Made by a program: the position numbers and the translations under genes | The notes under the pieces: model-generated | The model's database searches: none | What the model was told of the DNA's origin: nothing | Seen by the model: only the letters and a program-made list of their open reading frames with translations | Shown: one piece after another, positions 12,735 to 24,536 of the stretch | How the letters are laid out: each line of letters starts with the position of its first letter | Position numbering within the stretch: position 1 is the first letter of the stretch | Source of the DNA: Siderastrea radians | Lineage: Eukaryota; Cnidaria; Anthozoa; Scleractinia; Rhizangiidae | Reading direction: 5' to 3' | DNA: 64,000 nt | Assembly: GCA_964017195.1 (NCBI GenBank) | Contig: OZ024890.1 | Span: 22,753,201 to 22,817,200, forward strand

Positions 12735-15700
12735 AATTCGCTGCCAAGTGATTTTTCTCGTCCGTTTTTCGCGTGGAAGTAACTTTCAGCTCAGTTTGTC
12801 GTTGAGTGTTCATTGACCATATTTGGTCGCAGCAGGTATGTGAGCTGATAGCCTAGCTCCGTTCAGCCAATCAAAATTCTAGAAATCCAATATACCTAGT
12901 CCAGTTTTTGTTTACTTAATCTGTATGTAAACACTCGAAGGAGTTTGCAACAATTCCAAAATCTATGCAGGTGAACGTACCCGCTAACTCCCTGACGTGA
13001 TTGCATCAGGCTTTGTGAGGACAAAGCGGCAATGTTCTATTTCTTAATGAAATAGTAAGGCCAAAGAAATGTTTCGTGGCGTGATGCCCGTTTTACACTG
13101 ACAACCTCGTCTAGAACTGTTCGGCAACGAACGTTAGGGCAAACGTTATATGTGCATTTTATTTTATGCCCGCAGAATGAAAAATTAAAATATTTAAAAT
13201 TCCAAAGAAGAGAAACGACAGGCTAGATTATTGCGTATTTTACAATAAATTCTCTCAATGCAATCTTTATTATAAGCCTCACGGAACAGCTACTCTCGAG
13301 CTCGACTGGGCAATTACCAGCATTTTCACATTTAAGCAGCACTCATGCCTCAATTATTTTAATTCACTGCCCTAAACGACCCTATTAAGCGGTTACCCTA
13401 CTTACTATAATTCACTCGAGCAGATTCTCTATGTTGTTTTCCCATTTTCACGTCACCTTGGAGCTCTACAATAACAACATGTATTGTGGGTATAATTGAA
13501 ATTCCCTTCCTACTGAAACCACCAAAAGCTGTTATTAAGTAAGCTTTGCACTCTACCGATAAACTGGTATTAAAAACATATTTCCTTCCGTTTCGAAATT
13601 CCTTTTGCCATAGACACACTTAAGACAAGTCATGTTCCTACATTAATTCAGCGTGTTTGCAGCCGGCTTTCTCACGGCATGCTTAGTGTACTGATATTAG
13701 TATCTCAAAGCAATATGTTCAACAGAAACGGAATTATAATCTAGTTCCTCTTCAAATTTACTGACCTGAATAAAGGAATGACGTGATAATTGCCCGAGGC
13801 CAGCAATGAGCTGTAAACAATCAGTTTTGCCGTCAGTGTCAATTCCTTTTCGCATTGAGAACATAAATCCTTGAACAAAAAAACAACAGCTTGCTTGAGC
13901 TGAAAAGAAAATAAGATAGCCTTCTCAGGCAGACTGTTAACGTGATCTTTTTCCTTGAGAAGTTTTCTAGATAGCAGAGCAGAGAATTTTTCTCTGCTGG
14001 TTTTCTTATTTCCATCTGGAAATCGAAAAGCAATATACCCAAGCATTATTGACTTACATAATTAAAAGAGTGTATCTTTTTTTTTGGTTCGTCTTTTGTC
14101 GATAAATAAGAGGTATTTTTCTTTCTTTTTTTACCTTTTTAGATTTATTATATCTGTCATAAAAGCATTTGAAGAGTTTAAAATATAAATATTTTGACAA
14201 CTGACTCAGTAAATCACACATAAGGCGGTGCATGATGCGATTACGACTCTGCAAAGCCGGTTAGAAAATAAACAAAAAGACGAGTCAGAAAAAGCCGAGT
14301 TATGCAACGTCGCGTGCCCACAATTAGCCTCAAATTCTAAGGTCCTTAAGAGACTGATGTATTTCGTAATATTCGGTGACACCTTTTCTTCGAAATAACA
14401 ACTTCTTCACGAGAGAATTCAGTGTTCTCAAAATTACCCATTAAACTGCGTAATGAATAAATTAAGGTGGCTCGAAAGGGTTCTTGTTTTTTAGATGCAT
14501 TATATTTGGGAGTTAAAATATTTAGGTTAGAGTTGGCCAATCATGATCAAATTTTGCTACAAAATAATGATAATATCAAAGTGCCAATTTTTGGTAGATT
14601 CCTTAAGAAATTTGTTGCCATGGCAACGCAGTTGGGTTTCGAAGTATGATCATAAAATAGAAATATCCTAAGTTTGCTTGAAAATTTGACGGTGAAATTT
14701 CTTTAAATTTTGCATACGGCCTTTGATTCTAGTAAACTACCTAAGGATTAAGTTAAAGAAAATTCTGTCGAAAACTTTCAGCAAAAAACACTTTTTTACG
14801 AATTTACCTTTAACTTTTCTCCCGTACGACAGAATGTTTTTAATCTCTCTTGAAAAACTCTTTGGCATATAAGAGTTAACATGCAAAAAATCAAAGACAT
14901 TTACCGAGCGGAAGCGAAATTATGTTCTTCCTAAGTTACAAAATTTTGAAAATTTCGACACGACAAGATAGGCAATTGCGCATGCGCAGAAATTGTCACA
15001 CCACCCTCGGCACGCGGTTTCAAGTCTGTTTATTCCAGGTTTATTTTGTTGGGCGTTTCTTTCGTCCTGATGACTTTCTTTACGTTTGAAAAGGTGACGT
15101 TTTGAGTGGATCGGTGCTTGTCGAAGAACATTACATCATTTGTTTTCAAATCATTGGATCATTGGCACCAAATATAGCGGAATGTTTTCCTCCTCGTGCA
15201 GATTGAGTCTATCTCGAGTGAATTCATCGGCACTTCGCTCAGAATGGCGACTAATGCTTCTTTCACACCTTAGGAACAAAGATTGTCTTAATCCTCGTAA
15301 GACAGGCTGCTTTCTGTACTTGTTTTGATTTATCGTCTGCCTGAAGAGCCTATTTGAACTCCGTGAAACTGAACTTATCTCTAGAAATGTTTGCAAACGT
15401 TCGGAGCGTTCGTTCACAAATATCATGTTTTCGAAAGCGGTGGTGGACTTTAGCTTACTGTTTATACCACCGTACAATTATTTACATGTCAACGATTCTT
15501 AACCTAAACGAGGATTGGAAACGTATGCGATGGAGAGCAAGTACTTCTACCAAAGTGGAATGTGCTTGAAAATCTTAAAACAACGGAGTTTCGAAAATAC
15601 TGCAATCAGGCAAGGTTTTCCTTCAAACGGAGTTCAGGATTGAGCAACGCGTACATGGACACCACTTCGGGATTATATGTCTTACAGGAGCACAAGGACA

Positions 15701-15967
15701 GAATTAACAAAAAGACAACATTTCCGACTATAAAAACAATACATTGAAAAAGTCCCTTATGTAGAGGTATGTACTCAAACGAGGACAAAACTACCTTTGA
15801 TGATCTTTGATAAGTGTCAATGTTGTCAAGAATTTTCTGTTGATGAAACTTGTTCGATTGATTGATCAAAACTCAATTCAAAGAACCGCTTTGAAGATTG
15901 TTTTCGCCCCAGGAAAAACCAATAACAGTCAAATTATCAATATTGCCAGTTCGGCAAGATAGAAACC
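12735..15967. other. gene-free stretch
   Basis: No supported gene in 3.2 kb. The longest open frames (minus strand, about 100 codons at 13741-14046 and 15151-15477) have no recognisable domain or splice context. The TTAAGGTGGCTCGAAAG at 14463 resembles a transposon end next to a TTAA site, but no partner end was found. Confidence 0.45.
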
Positions 15968-16065
15968 ATTTCTTTTATCCGAACATTTGGAGTATTTTGT
16001 ACCAAACGAATTTACAAAGATAGCGCGCGGTAATGTTTTGAGATTATTCTACAGGTCGGTTTTTC
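15968..16065 (+). repeat. diverged flanking repeat, left copy
   Basis: Shares TTCTTTTATCCG, TGGAGTATTT, then an ATAGCG-GCG block and a TTTTGA block, in order, with 21808-21935. The right copy has about 40 extra bases. The two copies bracket the retrotransposon. Confidence 0.55.
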
Positions 16066-16094
16066 TTTTAATATTGCATTACGGGAAAAAAACG

Positions 16095-16326
16095 TATTTA
16101 TGCCTTTCTCCCCTCCCCAGGCTAGGGATTCACAAACTACTGGGCTGCATACCCGCGCTCGTTTACTGGGCACTCGACTAAAGACAGACAATTTCAGATG
16201 GAGTAAAATGGCTAAGGGCAAAGACCCAAAGCCGATTTAATCATTAAAACATTCTTGAATTAATTACAAAACAATTGGTTCTAGAAATTGTGTTGAGCCC
16301 AGTAAAGGTGAGGGCACAAAAACGCC
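16095..16326 (-). repeat. 232-bp 3' direct repeat of the retrotransposon, outer copy
   Basis: Identical by eye, base for base, to 16670-16901 and in the same orientation. It starts TATTTATGCCTTTCTCCC and ends ACAAAAACGCC. Confidence 0.93.
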
Positions 16327-16669
16327 TACGAAACTAAACTAAAAATACCACAGGAAACAAAGTGGACAGGACAAGGGGAGGAGGAGGGACTTTGAAAAAC
16401 GAACGTGTCATCCAGCGAGAAAAAGCAAGAGTGAATGAATGAATGACTGCTTTGTAGCCAGGCCACGAGTCAAAACAATACAAGCGGGGGGCTCAATACA
16501 TTGAAGAACCATACCCCCTTGTCCAGGCCCCGCACGTGTCCTATTCCGTTACATAACAATATCTGTTGTATAAGAAGCTTACACACGTGCCTACAGTGTT
16601 GCACTATTAAAATAAACTAAATTCACCGGGAAGAAAGACATAAAAATTATATTCGCATGGCAAATAATT
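16327..16669 (-). other. spacer between the 232-bp repeats
   Basis: 343 bp lie between the two repeat copies. In a split-direct-repeat element this would be 'A2', but no second copy is visible near the 5' end of this element. Confidence 0.5.
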
Positions 16670-16901
16670 TATTTATGCCTTTCTCCCCTCCCCAGGCTAG
16701 GGATTCACAAACTACTGGGCTGCATACCCGCGCTCGTTTACTGGGCACTCGACTAAAGACAGACAATTTCAGATGGAGTAAAATGGCTAAGGGCAAAGAC
16801 CCAAAGCCGATTTAATCATTAAAACATTCTTGAATTAATTACAAAACAATTGGTTCTAGAAATTGTGTTGAGCCCAGTAAAGGTGAGGGCACAAAAACGC
16901 C
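16670..16901 (-). repeat. 232-bp 3' direct repeat of the retrotransposon, inner copy
   Basis: Same sequence as 16095-16326. Identity of the pair implies a recent insertion or recent gene conversion. Confidence 0.93.
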
Positions 16902-17067
16902 ACAGCAGAATGATAACATCATGCTGCCGCCCCACCCAAGGGAAATGCAGCCCACAGAGTATATGATTTATCACGGAAGGGGGATTCCCTCCATTATTCC
17001 ACAACATGAAACAAAGCAACAAAGGTCAGAAACTAAAACAAATACTGGCCAGTTATCAAAGGGCAGG

Positions 17068-17500
17068 GTGAACAGCTGCCCTTGCCAATCTGTTCCCCAT
17101 ACCCTGTCTACAAGAATAAAAGGTATTACAAGATAAAAATAACCTGGACTGTTGCCCGTGCTAAACAGTTCAGAATTCAATGGCAGAGGGGGATTCCCCA
17201 ACAGTGAACATATGAAATAAACTGAAATAGCCTAGAACTCGATAAGGAATGCCTGTCAGTACAGAGAAAGGAGAACAGCTGCCCTTGCCAATCTGTTCCC
17301 CCAACCCTGACTTCTAACTCAATGAGCAAACCGTATGAAAGAAGAAAGTCAAGATAGCTGTAAACTGTAACATGGAGCATGAGGAACTGCTGCCCCTGCT
17401 AATCAGAACCCCTAGCTCCCTAAAAGGTTCGGCAACTAAAGGGTGACAAGACTGCTGCCCTTGCTAATCAGTCCCATCACCCGACAGTGACCTGCACATG
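17068..17500 (-). repeat. degenerate tandem units in the element's 3' region
   Basis: A block of about 30 bases (GAACAGCTGCCCTTGCCAAT, CTGTTCCCC) occurs at 17069 and 17273. Weaker versions (CTGCTGCCCCTGCTAATCAG) follow near 17387 and 17450. It lies just after the recombinase stop. Confidence 0.7.
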
Positions 17501-17533
17501 GCTGCCCCCGCAAGCCATGTGTGTACTTATAAG

Positions 17534-18456
17534 CTAAGACATAAGTGAAGGTATTCTAATATACTTAAGGAATGCATTGGACTTCCAACGACCCAAAGCT
17601 CGGATCTGAGCATCAGACATGCCCCGTTCTGCAGCGAAAGAAGCAGCGCCGATGCGAAAACTATGGCCCTTGTAATATGTGGAGTCAAGCCCGCAGGCCT
17701 TCAACGAAAGAGAAAGTAGGTCCGCAAAAATGGTTCGTGAAACTGGACTGTTATCTAAATTAAGAAAAAGTGGACCTGGTCGATTTCCCCGCAGTGATAA
17801 ATAATCCAATAGCAATTGTACCGGACAACAAGAATGATGACGATGCAAAATTATAGAAAATGGACGCTGATTGTAGCTATGCTTAAAATTGCCAAAAGTG
17901 ATTTTCAGAGCCACCACACGCCTTGAGGTGTCGACTAATTTTACCAACTGGTGAACCTGCAAGGGAACATTCGCATCTTTAGGCGAATTATAGGTTATCT
18001 CCCCAATTCGAAGGAAGGCAAAAAAGGCTGTTGAGCACATAGCCCTAAATTGACAACTTTGATACATGTAATAGCTAGCCGGGTAGAAGACTCAATGATT
18101 CTATGTAGTACTGGAAGTGTGATAGGTAAACGACTATCTAAGCGCGATCCAATCTTACCATAACCTTTTAAAATCTGAATAATAAAAAAGGCTTTAGTAG
18201 GATCGGGAAGGCCTAAAAATTTGTGAGAATAGCCTAACGCAGAAACATATGAACGCACGGTAGACGGAGCATATTTATTGCCATACATATAAGCAATAAA
18301 AAGGGCCATTGTATGGGGCACGATGGGAAATGCCTTGCTAACTGAATGGAAAACCGTATCAAGAAATTGGTAAAACAATCTCCAAGCCCGCCGGTAAGTG
18401 GGGATAGATGAAGGCTGGAGGCTGGACTTAGCAAGCATGGCTACTATAGAACCCAA
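17534..18456 (-). pseudogene. tyrosine recombinase of the retrotransposon (one frameshift)
   Basis: Two overlapping frames encode one recombinase that would integrate the circular cDNA. The N-terminal, SAM-like part (18456-about 18060) includes YAPSTVRSYVSALGYSHKFL. The catalytic part (about 18067-17534) has the first Arg in FLRIGEI, H-S-F-R in GHSFRIGAAS, a Trp in ALGRWKS, and the nucleophile Tyr in LKYIR. That is the full R-H-R-W-Y set. The frames swap near 18060, just after SSTRLA, by one base. This is a lesion or a sequencing error, because programmed shifts are not known at that place. The first ATG lies 13 bases inside the end of the RNase H frame, which is typical of the compact layout of these elements. 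Confidence 0.85.
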
Positions 18457-20203
18457 TTCTGAGGCTGCAGATACTGGGGAATCTCTGTGGGCGAGGAGTC
18501 CATGTGAGGTGGTGCAAGTTGCCTGAAAGTCTGGACCTGCAAGCGAGATAGAGCATCAGCTAGCTGGTTGCGAACTCCCAGTATGTGCTTGGCTTTGAAA
18601 AGAATGTTGTGATGTAAACAAATAGACACTAACTTTCGAACAAAAGCCATCAGAACCTTATCCTTACAAGTTTGTTTGTTAATGACATGAACCAGGGCTT
18701 CATTGTCAGTAAAAAACAAAATACACTGATTGCTCATATCTACACCCCAGAGGTACAAGCTTAAAACAATAGGATATAACTCGAGAATGGCAATATTTTG
18801 GTATTGCCAACTAGAAGGCCATTTCCCATAGCACCAGTGAGACCCAAATATAGCCCCAAAACCCAAGGCACCTGAAGCATCAGTGAAAAGATTTAACTTG
18901 GAGGAATTAAGCCAGGTATCTTCCAGGAAGAAAGACTTCCCATTGAAATTAGACAAGAAAGATAACCATAAATTCAAATCCTCCTTGACCTCTTTGTTAA
19001 GTCTAATACAATGATTGGGCAGGCGAACTCCGACCGTCAAATCAATAAGTCGACGCAAAAAGGCTCGACCCGGCCTTATAACTGAACATGCAAAATTTAA
19101 GAGGCCAACGAGTGATTGAATTTCTTTGAGGGTGACTTTTTTGCGACGACAAAACTCGGAGATGAGGGATACACATTTCTCAATTTTATCAAGGGGCAAG
19201 CGAGCCTCTAAAAGAATTGAGTCTAATTCGATACCCGCAAAAGACAAAGAGGTAGCCGGACCACAAGTCTTCTCTGGTGCAATGGGAATACCTAGGTATG
19301 CACAAAGTGACAAAAACAAATCTAACTGCTGTTGACAGAGTTGCGCAGAAGGAGCAACTAACAGAAAGTCATCAAGAAGATGCAAAATAAAATCAATCTT
19401 AAACTTATTATGAGCAACCCACTCCACTGCTGTGCTGAAAATCTCAAAAGTTAAACAGGATGAAGAACAGCCCATAGGCATGCAACGATCATAGTAGTAA
19501 AGCCCCTCCACTGCATACCGAGGAGATTATAATCATTAGGATGAATGGGAATAATTCGAAAAGCATTTTTAATATCTGTCTTTGCCAAAAAACAGCCAGG
19601 GCCAGCACTCCTGATGAGTTTGATAGCCCCATCAATCGTAGCATAATGAACACTGGTATGCTCGGGGGGTATTCCATCATTAACTGATGATCCCTTTGGA
19701 AAGGACAAATGGTGAATTAAGCGAAATTCACCTAGTACTTTCTTTGGTACAACCCCCAAAGGGGAAACCCAGAATGGGGACAGTGGAGGAGACTGAAAAG
19801 GCCCTGCAAGCCGTTGGGCATCAAGTTCTTTTTTGAGTTTCGTGTCAACTGCCAGAGGGTTTTCTAAGGCTGACAACAAATTATTAGCTTTGCGCGATTG
19901 GCGCTGACCTTGAAAGTGAATTGGAAAACCATGAGTAAAACCCGATATTAGAAATTCAGCAGTGGAATGAGTGTACCCATCAAGCAAAAATCTCAACCTC
20001 TCAACTTTTACTGGAGTTGGCAGGTTGGGAGGACTGGGACTTGGCAGGTTGGGGCTGAAAACTGGATGTTTTGGCTGGGCCACGAAAATTACATTTGGAA
20101 ACAGGATGAGACCCCTCGCACTTATAGCACAGCCTGGCACAGCCAGGGGGACATTTACGCCCCTTATGGAACCGAAAACAATAGCCTTTAGGGGTGGTAT
20201 CAA
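18444..20203 (-). pseudogene. reverse transcriptase-RNase H of the retrotransposon (one frameshift)
   Basis: The N-terminal fingers and palm lie at about 20203-19500, with FRLIHHLSFPKGSSVNDGIP, the first catalytic Asp in LAKTDIKNAF, and LLGMQW. After a one-base deletion near 19512 the frame shifts to LYYYDRCMPMGCSSSC and the catalytic pair in LLDDFLLVAP. RNase H follows with LFTDASGALGFG, ELYPIVLSL, FFTDNEALVHVI and NQLADALSRL, which gives the expected D-E-D-D residues. The role is cDNA synthesis and template removal. The first part overlaps the end of gag by about 200 bases in another frame, as in DIRS-type elements. Apart from the single-base shift the sequence looks intact. Confidence 0.88.
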
Positions 20204-21320
20204 CCTTACCCGTTAACCGCCCCGTAAACGCTGGTGGTAACGATCGGGGTGAAGTAACCTGGTGTGACTTAAGCCACAGTTCATCATGAATCCGATCCCA
20301 GGGAAGGGCTGAACGATGGGCCTGCCTCAAAAAACGGAAGTTTTCATCATAATATTTCCAGTTATGACCCCGACCAGCCAAGTCCTGTATGGTCTCGCAA
20401 TACTTCATGAGGGCGGGGGCCTCATGAGGAAATCGCTTCGTGTAAACTCCCACGAATATGTGAAAGCTACTGAGCCAAGATTCAATTGATGTAATCTTTT
20501 TAGACTTAGATATTAGCTCAATGCAGAGAGATGGAAGTGGACCATTCTCTGCATTATGAACAGTTAACTGGAATCGGTTTGCTAAAACCGGATTCGCAAG
20601 AAGAGAGCCAAAGTCAATAAATTCGTCTTTCCAGATTTTCTCCCGCAATTTTTCCGAGACTCGGGCATCAACAGGTAAGCCCACAGATTGGAAGCACTGA
20701 CCTGGTAATGGTGGTGGACCTTCGGATGTGGAGGGCACCAGACCCGTCACGGCATGTGAAACAGTAGCCAAACTCCCTTGAACCACCCTAGAGGCAATGA
20801 GGTCAGCAGGCACCTGGGAAGATTGACCGCCAGTTGAATTCACTGGAACCTCCTGAAGATTGGATGGTGCTGTGGGAGGCAGACCGCCAGTTAAATTCAC
20901 TGGAACCTCCTGAAGATTGGATGGTGCTGTGGGAGGCCGACTTGGGGGATTTTCCGCCGGAGATAGGCGACGTGACACCTCGTCAGCTACTTTGGTAATC
21001 AGCGTCTCGATAAATGCAGGGGACAACAGGGCCTCCTGTTGAGACTGTTGTTGTGGTCGTGGCATGCTGGGTGGCTCTTGAGAAGTAACAATTCCATCTG
21101 GAGCCTGCGCGGATGTACGAGCTTGGCTCCTCCTACGAGACAAGGCAGGAACACTTTGTGCTGCAACGCTGCTGGCACGCACACTCGCGCGAGGGCTGGC
21201 ACGTTTCGGACCACCAGCGGACGCCCTAGAGGCACGACCACGAGACTGGACTTTAGGCATGATGAGAATCTGCAACTCAAAAGAAGGAAAATTTGGCAGG
21301 AACAGAAACACCAAATCCAA
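20001..21320 (-). CDS. gag-like protein of the retrotransposon
   Basis: 439 residues from the first Met. A basic, Arg/Ala/Ser-rich start (KVQSRGRASRASAGGPKRAS, about residue 23 on) is followed by a Pro/Ser/Thr-rich stretch that holds a duplicated unit of about 19 residues (PPTAPSNLQEVPVN, twice). Next is a globular region, then a CCHC-like knuckle (C-Y-K-C-x4-H-x4-C) close to the C-terminus. The role is presumably binding and packaging of the element RNA. A second Met 20 residues in (MPKVQSR) is an equally good start and removes a hydrophobic leader. It is intact over its length. Confidence 0.8.
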   Translation of the reverse strand: MDLVFLFLPNFPSFELQILIMPKVQSRGRASRASAGGPKRASPRASVRASSVAAQSVPALSRRRSQARTSAQAPDGIVTSQEPPSMPRPQQQSQQEALLSPAFIETLITKVADEVSRRLSPAENPPSRPPTAPSNLQEVPVNLTGGLPPTAPSNLQEVPVNSTGGQSSQVPADLIASRVVQGSLATVSHAVTGLVPSTSEGPPPLPGQCFQSVGLPVDARVSEKLREKIWKDEFIDFGSLLANPVLANRFQLTVHNAENGPLPSLCIELISKSKKITSIESWLSSFHIFVGVYTKRFPHEAPALMKYCETIQDLAGRGHNWKYYDENFRFLRQAHRSALPWDRIHDELWLKSHQVTSPRSLPPAFTGRLTGKVDTTPKGYCFRFHKGRKCPPGCARLCYKCEGSHPVSKCNFRGPAKTSSFQPQPAKSQSSQPANSSKS

Positions 21321-21360
21321 CTTAAGCTAATACATGATCAAGTACCCATTAATTAATATA

Positions 21361-21770
21361 ACCTGGCAGGCCAAACCAAGTCAAGGCAAAGGGTTGTTGA
21401 GTTGGCTGGCCCATCATTCCAGAAAATAACATGAAAAGAAGGGGAGCGAGCATAACTACATAAGATTGGCAACCAAATTATGAACAGAGATGAACCTATA
21501 AAGAAATACAACCTGGCAGGCCAAACCATGCCAAGACAAAGAGTCGACGGGTGGGCTGGCCCTTCTTTGCCAGTAAACGAAATGAAAAAAGGTGCCTGCA
21601 TAACTACATATGACAAGCAACCAAATTAAAAACAAAGATAGACCTATATATAAATAAAACCTGGCAGGCGCAACCATGTCAAGACAAAAAGTCGACGAGT
21701 TGGCTGGCCTATCAATGCCAGAAATAAAACGGAAAAACGGTGCCAGCATAACTACATATTTATTACCACC
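21361..21770 (-). repeat. leader repeats of about 150 bp, three copies
   Basis: Units begin with ACCTGGCAGGC at 21361, 21511 and 21659 and each includes GTTGGCTGGCC and CATAACTACATA blocks. They lie in the 5' leader upstream of gag. Confidence 0.85.
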
Positions 21771-21807
21771 AAACTATCGCACTATCACTTAATTAAGCAA
21801 ATAAGAG

Positions 21808-21935
21808 AGCACTTCTTTTATCCGGAAATGTGGAGTATTTCCCAGAAAACTAACTTGAAAAAACTAACTTGTTTTTAGCGAGCCGACTGCTGATAAAAAT
21901 ATAGCGTGCGATGAATTGTTTTGAAGTTCTCTTGT
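21808..21935 (+). repeat. diverged flanking repeat, right copy
   Basis: Counterpart of 15968-16065 in the same orientation. Confidence 0.55.
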
Positions 21936-23814
21936 ACGCTTTTTAATTTTGTTTGGCAAGTAAACAGATTTACGACAGATTGAAACTACCACTTCAGCAA
22001 AATAGAAAGCGAATGTTTCACCTGATTGTTTGTAATATTTTCTTTGTAGCGGCTGGTTTGTCAACATTTCGACATGAATGTCTTTTTATTGAATCAAAAT
22101 CTGTCTCTTCACAAGGTAGTTTTTTCGCTCACTGCAAGTTTAATTTTGTTACACTAATTTTTTCTTTTAAATTCTTGCCCTGTTATTTCATGATGTGAAG
22201 ACAATAAAAACCTTTTACTGTAGTCTACATTGTTTTTGCTAACAACACCGTAAACGTGTGTGTGTGTGTGCCAGTTTTTTTTTTGTCTCTTTTCTAAATG
22301 GGAATGTTTTCTCAGAAACACGAATCGGAGTTCGCGAAAAATTTGCCCTGGCACGGAAACGGTGCCAGTCTTTTTTCCTGCGACCTGGACGTAGAAAAGG
22401 TTTCCGTGGTCAAAACAGCCAGTGAAAGAAACTAATGGTAAAAAGGCAAATATTCTAGGGCCTTTATACGATTTCACTGGAGATGAGAGAGTTTTGAAGT
22501 CACCGTCCTCTCTAGCACAGTTCAGTTGCACAGCCTCTGAGTAGAAGCTTACTGCGCTTCATATGCGGCTGAGTTGACGATCGCGTTGATAACATTGAAG
22601 AGGACATGATTCAAGTGAATTGTCACCTAAGTTCCAGTCGTTTTCAACCTTGCCTACACGCAGCTTTTAAAAGACTGGCGCAAAATAATAAATCCAGACG
22701 AGAGCGCCACGCCACTTTTGTTTGTTCCTTTTTTTATTTTTGAGTCTCACGGGTAAATTGGAACCCAGTCTGCACGCGCCCAACAAAACTGTTTCGAACC
22801 TCCTTAATAATTATGGCGCCCAAGGCCATTGCATGACACGAGCGTACCGGAAGGGATTTATTGCGTTGTGTTTTGCGTGTTTTTAGCAGGCAGACTATCA
22901 AGATACAGTGACAAGGCACCTTTTTTATTTATCAATATACAGTGATGAAGCACTTTTTTATTTTCATCGTCTTTTTTCAATAAAAAATAAACGGACAACA
23001 GTTTTGTCAAATACGTTTTCAACTTGTGCTGGCTGAAATCAAGGTAATCAGAGTCCTATACTATAATTCTTTAGTTGGTTCGCAACCAAACAGTTTTGAG
23101 CAATCGACTATACCGGCCATATCCAGACTCTAAGTCAACCTTGAACTGACATCTCAAAGAGTTAACTCTTTCAAGCCGAGAGTCTTATTTTTGGGACGTT
23201 TGCGACCCGGAGACATTGAACCACTTGTGACGTCATCATTTTTGACGTCACCAGATTGTTTTGATAAGCAGCTAACACAGCAAGGACAGATCCATCCATA
23301 CGTATGCCCATTTTGAATATCGACCAAATTCTGGCAGAGCTATACCAGAAAAAAACGTGTCCAATTTTTGGGTGCAAAGATGGTGGTAAAATAGGCCAAG
23401 TTACCGGCCTAGTTGGCCTTGGTCAATGTTCGATTTCCAAGGTTTTAGAAGGGCTGAGGCCAAAACTTTTCCTGTGGATAGAAAGGAGATAAAGGGTAGA
23501 AGATAAAGAGAAAAGAAAGGGAAAGAAAAAGGAAAGCAAAAGAAGCGAGGAAAAAATTGGAAATGAATCCGCCCAAAAAAAGTCCAAATTTTAGCTTATG
23601 CGCATGCGTGAAAGCAAAATATTGTACAATTTACAACAGAAGCTGACTCAAAATTAAGCTAAAGTTTAAGAAAACGCTTTTGTAGCAAAGTTTAGTGGCA
23701 TTTGGCAACACAGCACTTAAAAAACCGCTTTAACGGCAGAAAAAAATGCGTTTTTTTTTTAGTAAAAAAGTTTCCGCGTAGTATGAAGCGACTAGACTGA
23801 AGGATCACAATTCC
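21936..23814. other. gene-free stretch
   Basis: Holds a short GT run (22256-22270) and two TGACGTCA palindromes (23228, 23243). No gene supported. Confidence 0.45.
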
Positions 23815-23965
23815 CCCCCCCCCGGACGGGATGCTAGTCCATTGCAGGGTTACCCCTAGAATTTTTGCTAGGATTAACTAACAGTTAGCTCGTACCCACC
23901 TGGGAAGACAGAGAAAATGTGGAGTAAAGTTTCTTGTCTACGAAAACAACACGCGATACAATTGG
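23815..23965 (-). repeat. SINE-type repeat, truncated copy
   Basis: Shares GGGATGCTAGTCCAT, the following AGGGTTACCCC-like block, CACCTGGG, and GT(T)TCTTGTCTA with 46733-46975. The tRNA-like head present in that copy is missing here. Confidence 0.65.
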
Positions 23966-24536
23966 CTATGGTCAGAGCCTAAACCAATAGGCTTTATCAT
24001 TTAATTCGATCGTACTTAATTTGATCGTACTTATATTCGACATTTTTTCACCTATCTTTTATGTTTATTATATTATAAATCATTTAAAAGTACTTAAAAA
24101 TATTTAAAAGTATATAAAAATAGTCAGAATACTCCGAACATCGTTCTATGTGCTATGATTACACAATCAAATCGCTTGCTTGTGCAAAGAGTGTGTCTCT
24201 CCGTGAAAAGCAGTCGGGTTTGAGAGCGCGGTGAAGATCGTTCCCTATCCAAGCAACTGACAGAACTACGTAACTAATTTATGTTCCTTCTACACTTCGT
24301 CTGTGGACATGCCTAAACTTTTAGATACAACGTTTAGATGGGGGCATCTGTATTTTTGGTTATTTTTTCTCTGGTCGTCTCATGCCACATCAGTAGGATT
24401 CTCACCATGCGCTGGCTTGTTACATGTTTAACACACTTAAAGCAAAGGTATCATTTTTCTCTTCCATTGTTGTAGCTATTACAGTTTATAATGATAGGCT
24501 GTTCAGTCGCTGCTAGGGCCGTGACTTAGCTAATCT

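Larger units (their letters stand above)
16095..21810 (-). mobile_element. tyrosine-recombinase retrotransposon (DIRS/Ngaro type)
   Basis: Reading from high to low coordinates: a leader with three repeats of about 150 bp, gag with a CCHC knuckle, overlapping reverse transcriptase-RNase H, tyrosine recombinase, a repeat-rich 3' region, then two copies of a 232-bp repeat separated by 343 bp. No integrase of the DDE type and no LTR is present, and a tyrosine recombinase follows RNase H. That order defines the DIRS-like order. No adenine methylase domain was seen. That absence, plus the B-A-B-like split repeat at the 3' end, favours Ngaro over DIRS1/PAT, but I could not find the matching 'A1' copy at the 5' end. 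The outer limits are approximate, because these elements make no target duplication. Confidence 0.85.

Noticed and set aside
15151..15477. 108-codon minus-strand frame
   Set aside because: No domain, no splice context, ordinary composition.
23304..23492. Short plus-strand frame (MPILNIDQIL)
   Set aside because: No recognisable domain. It lies in repeat-like DNA with TGACGTCA pairs.
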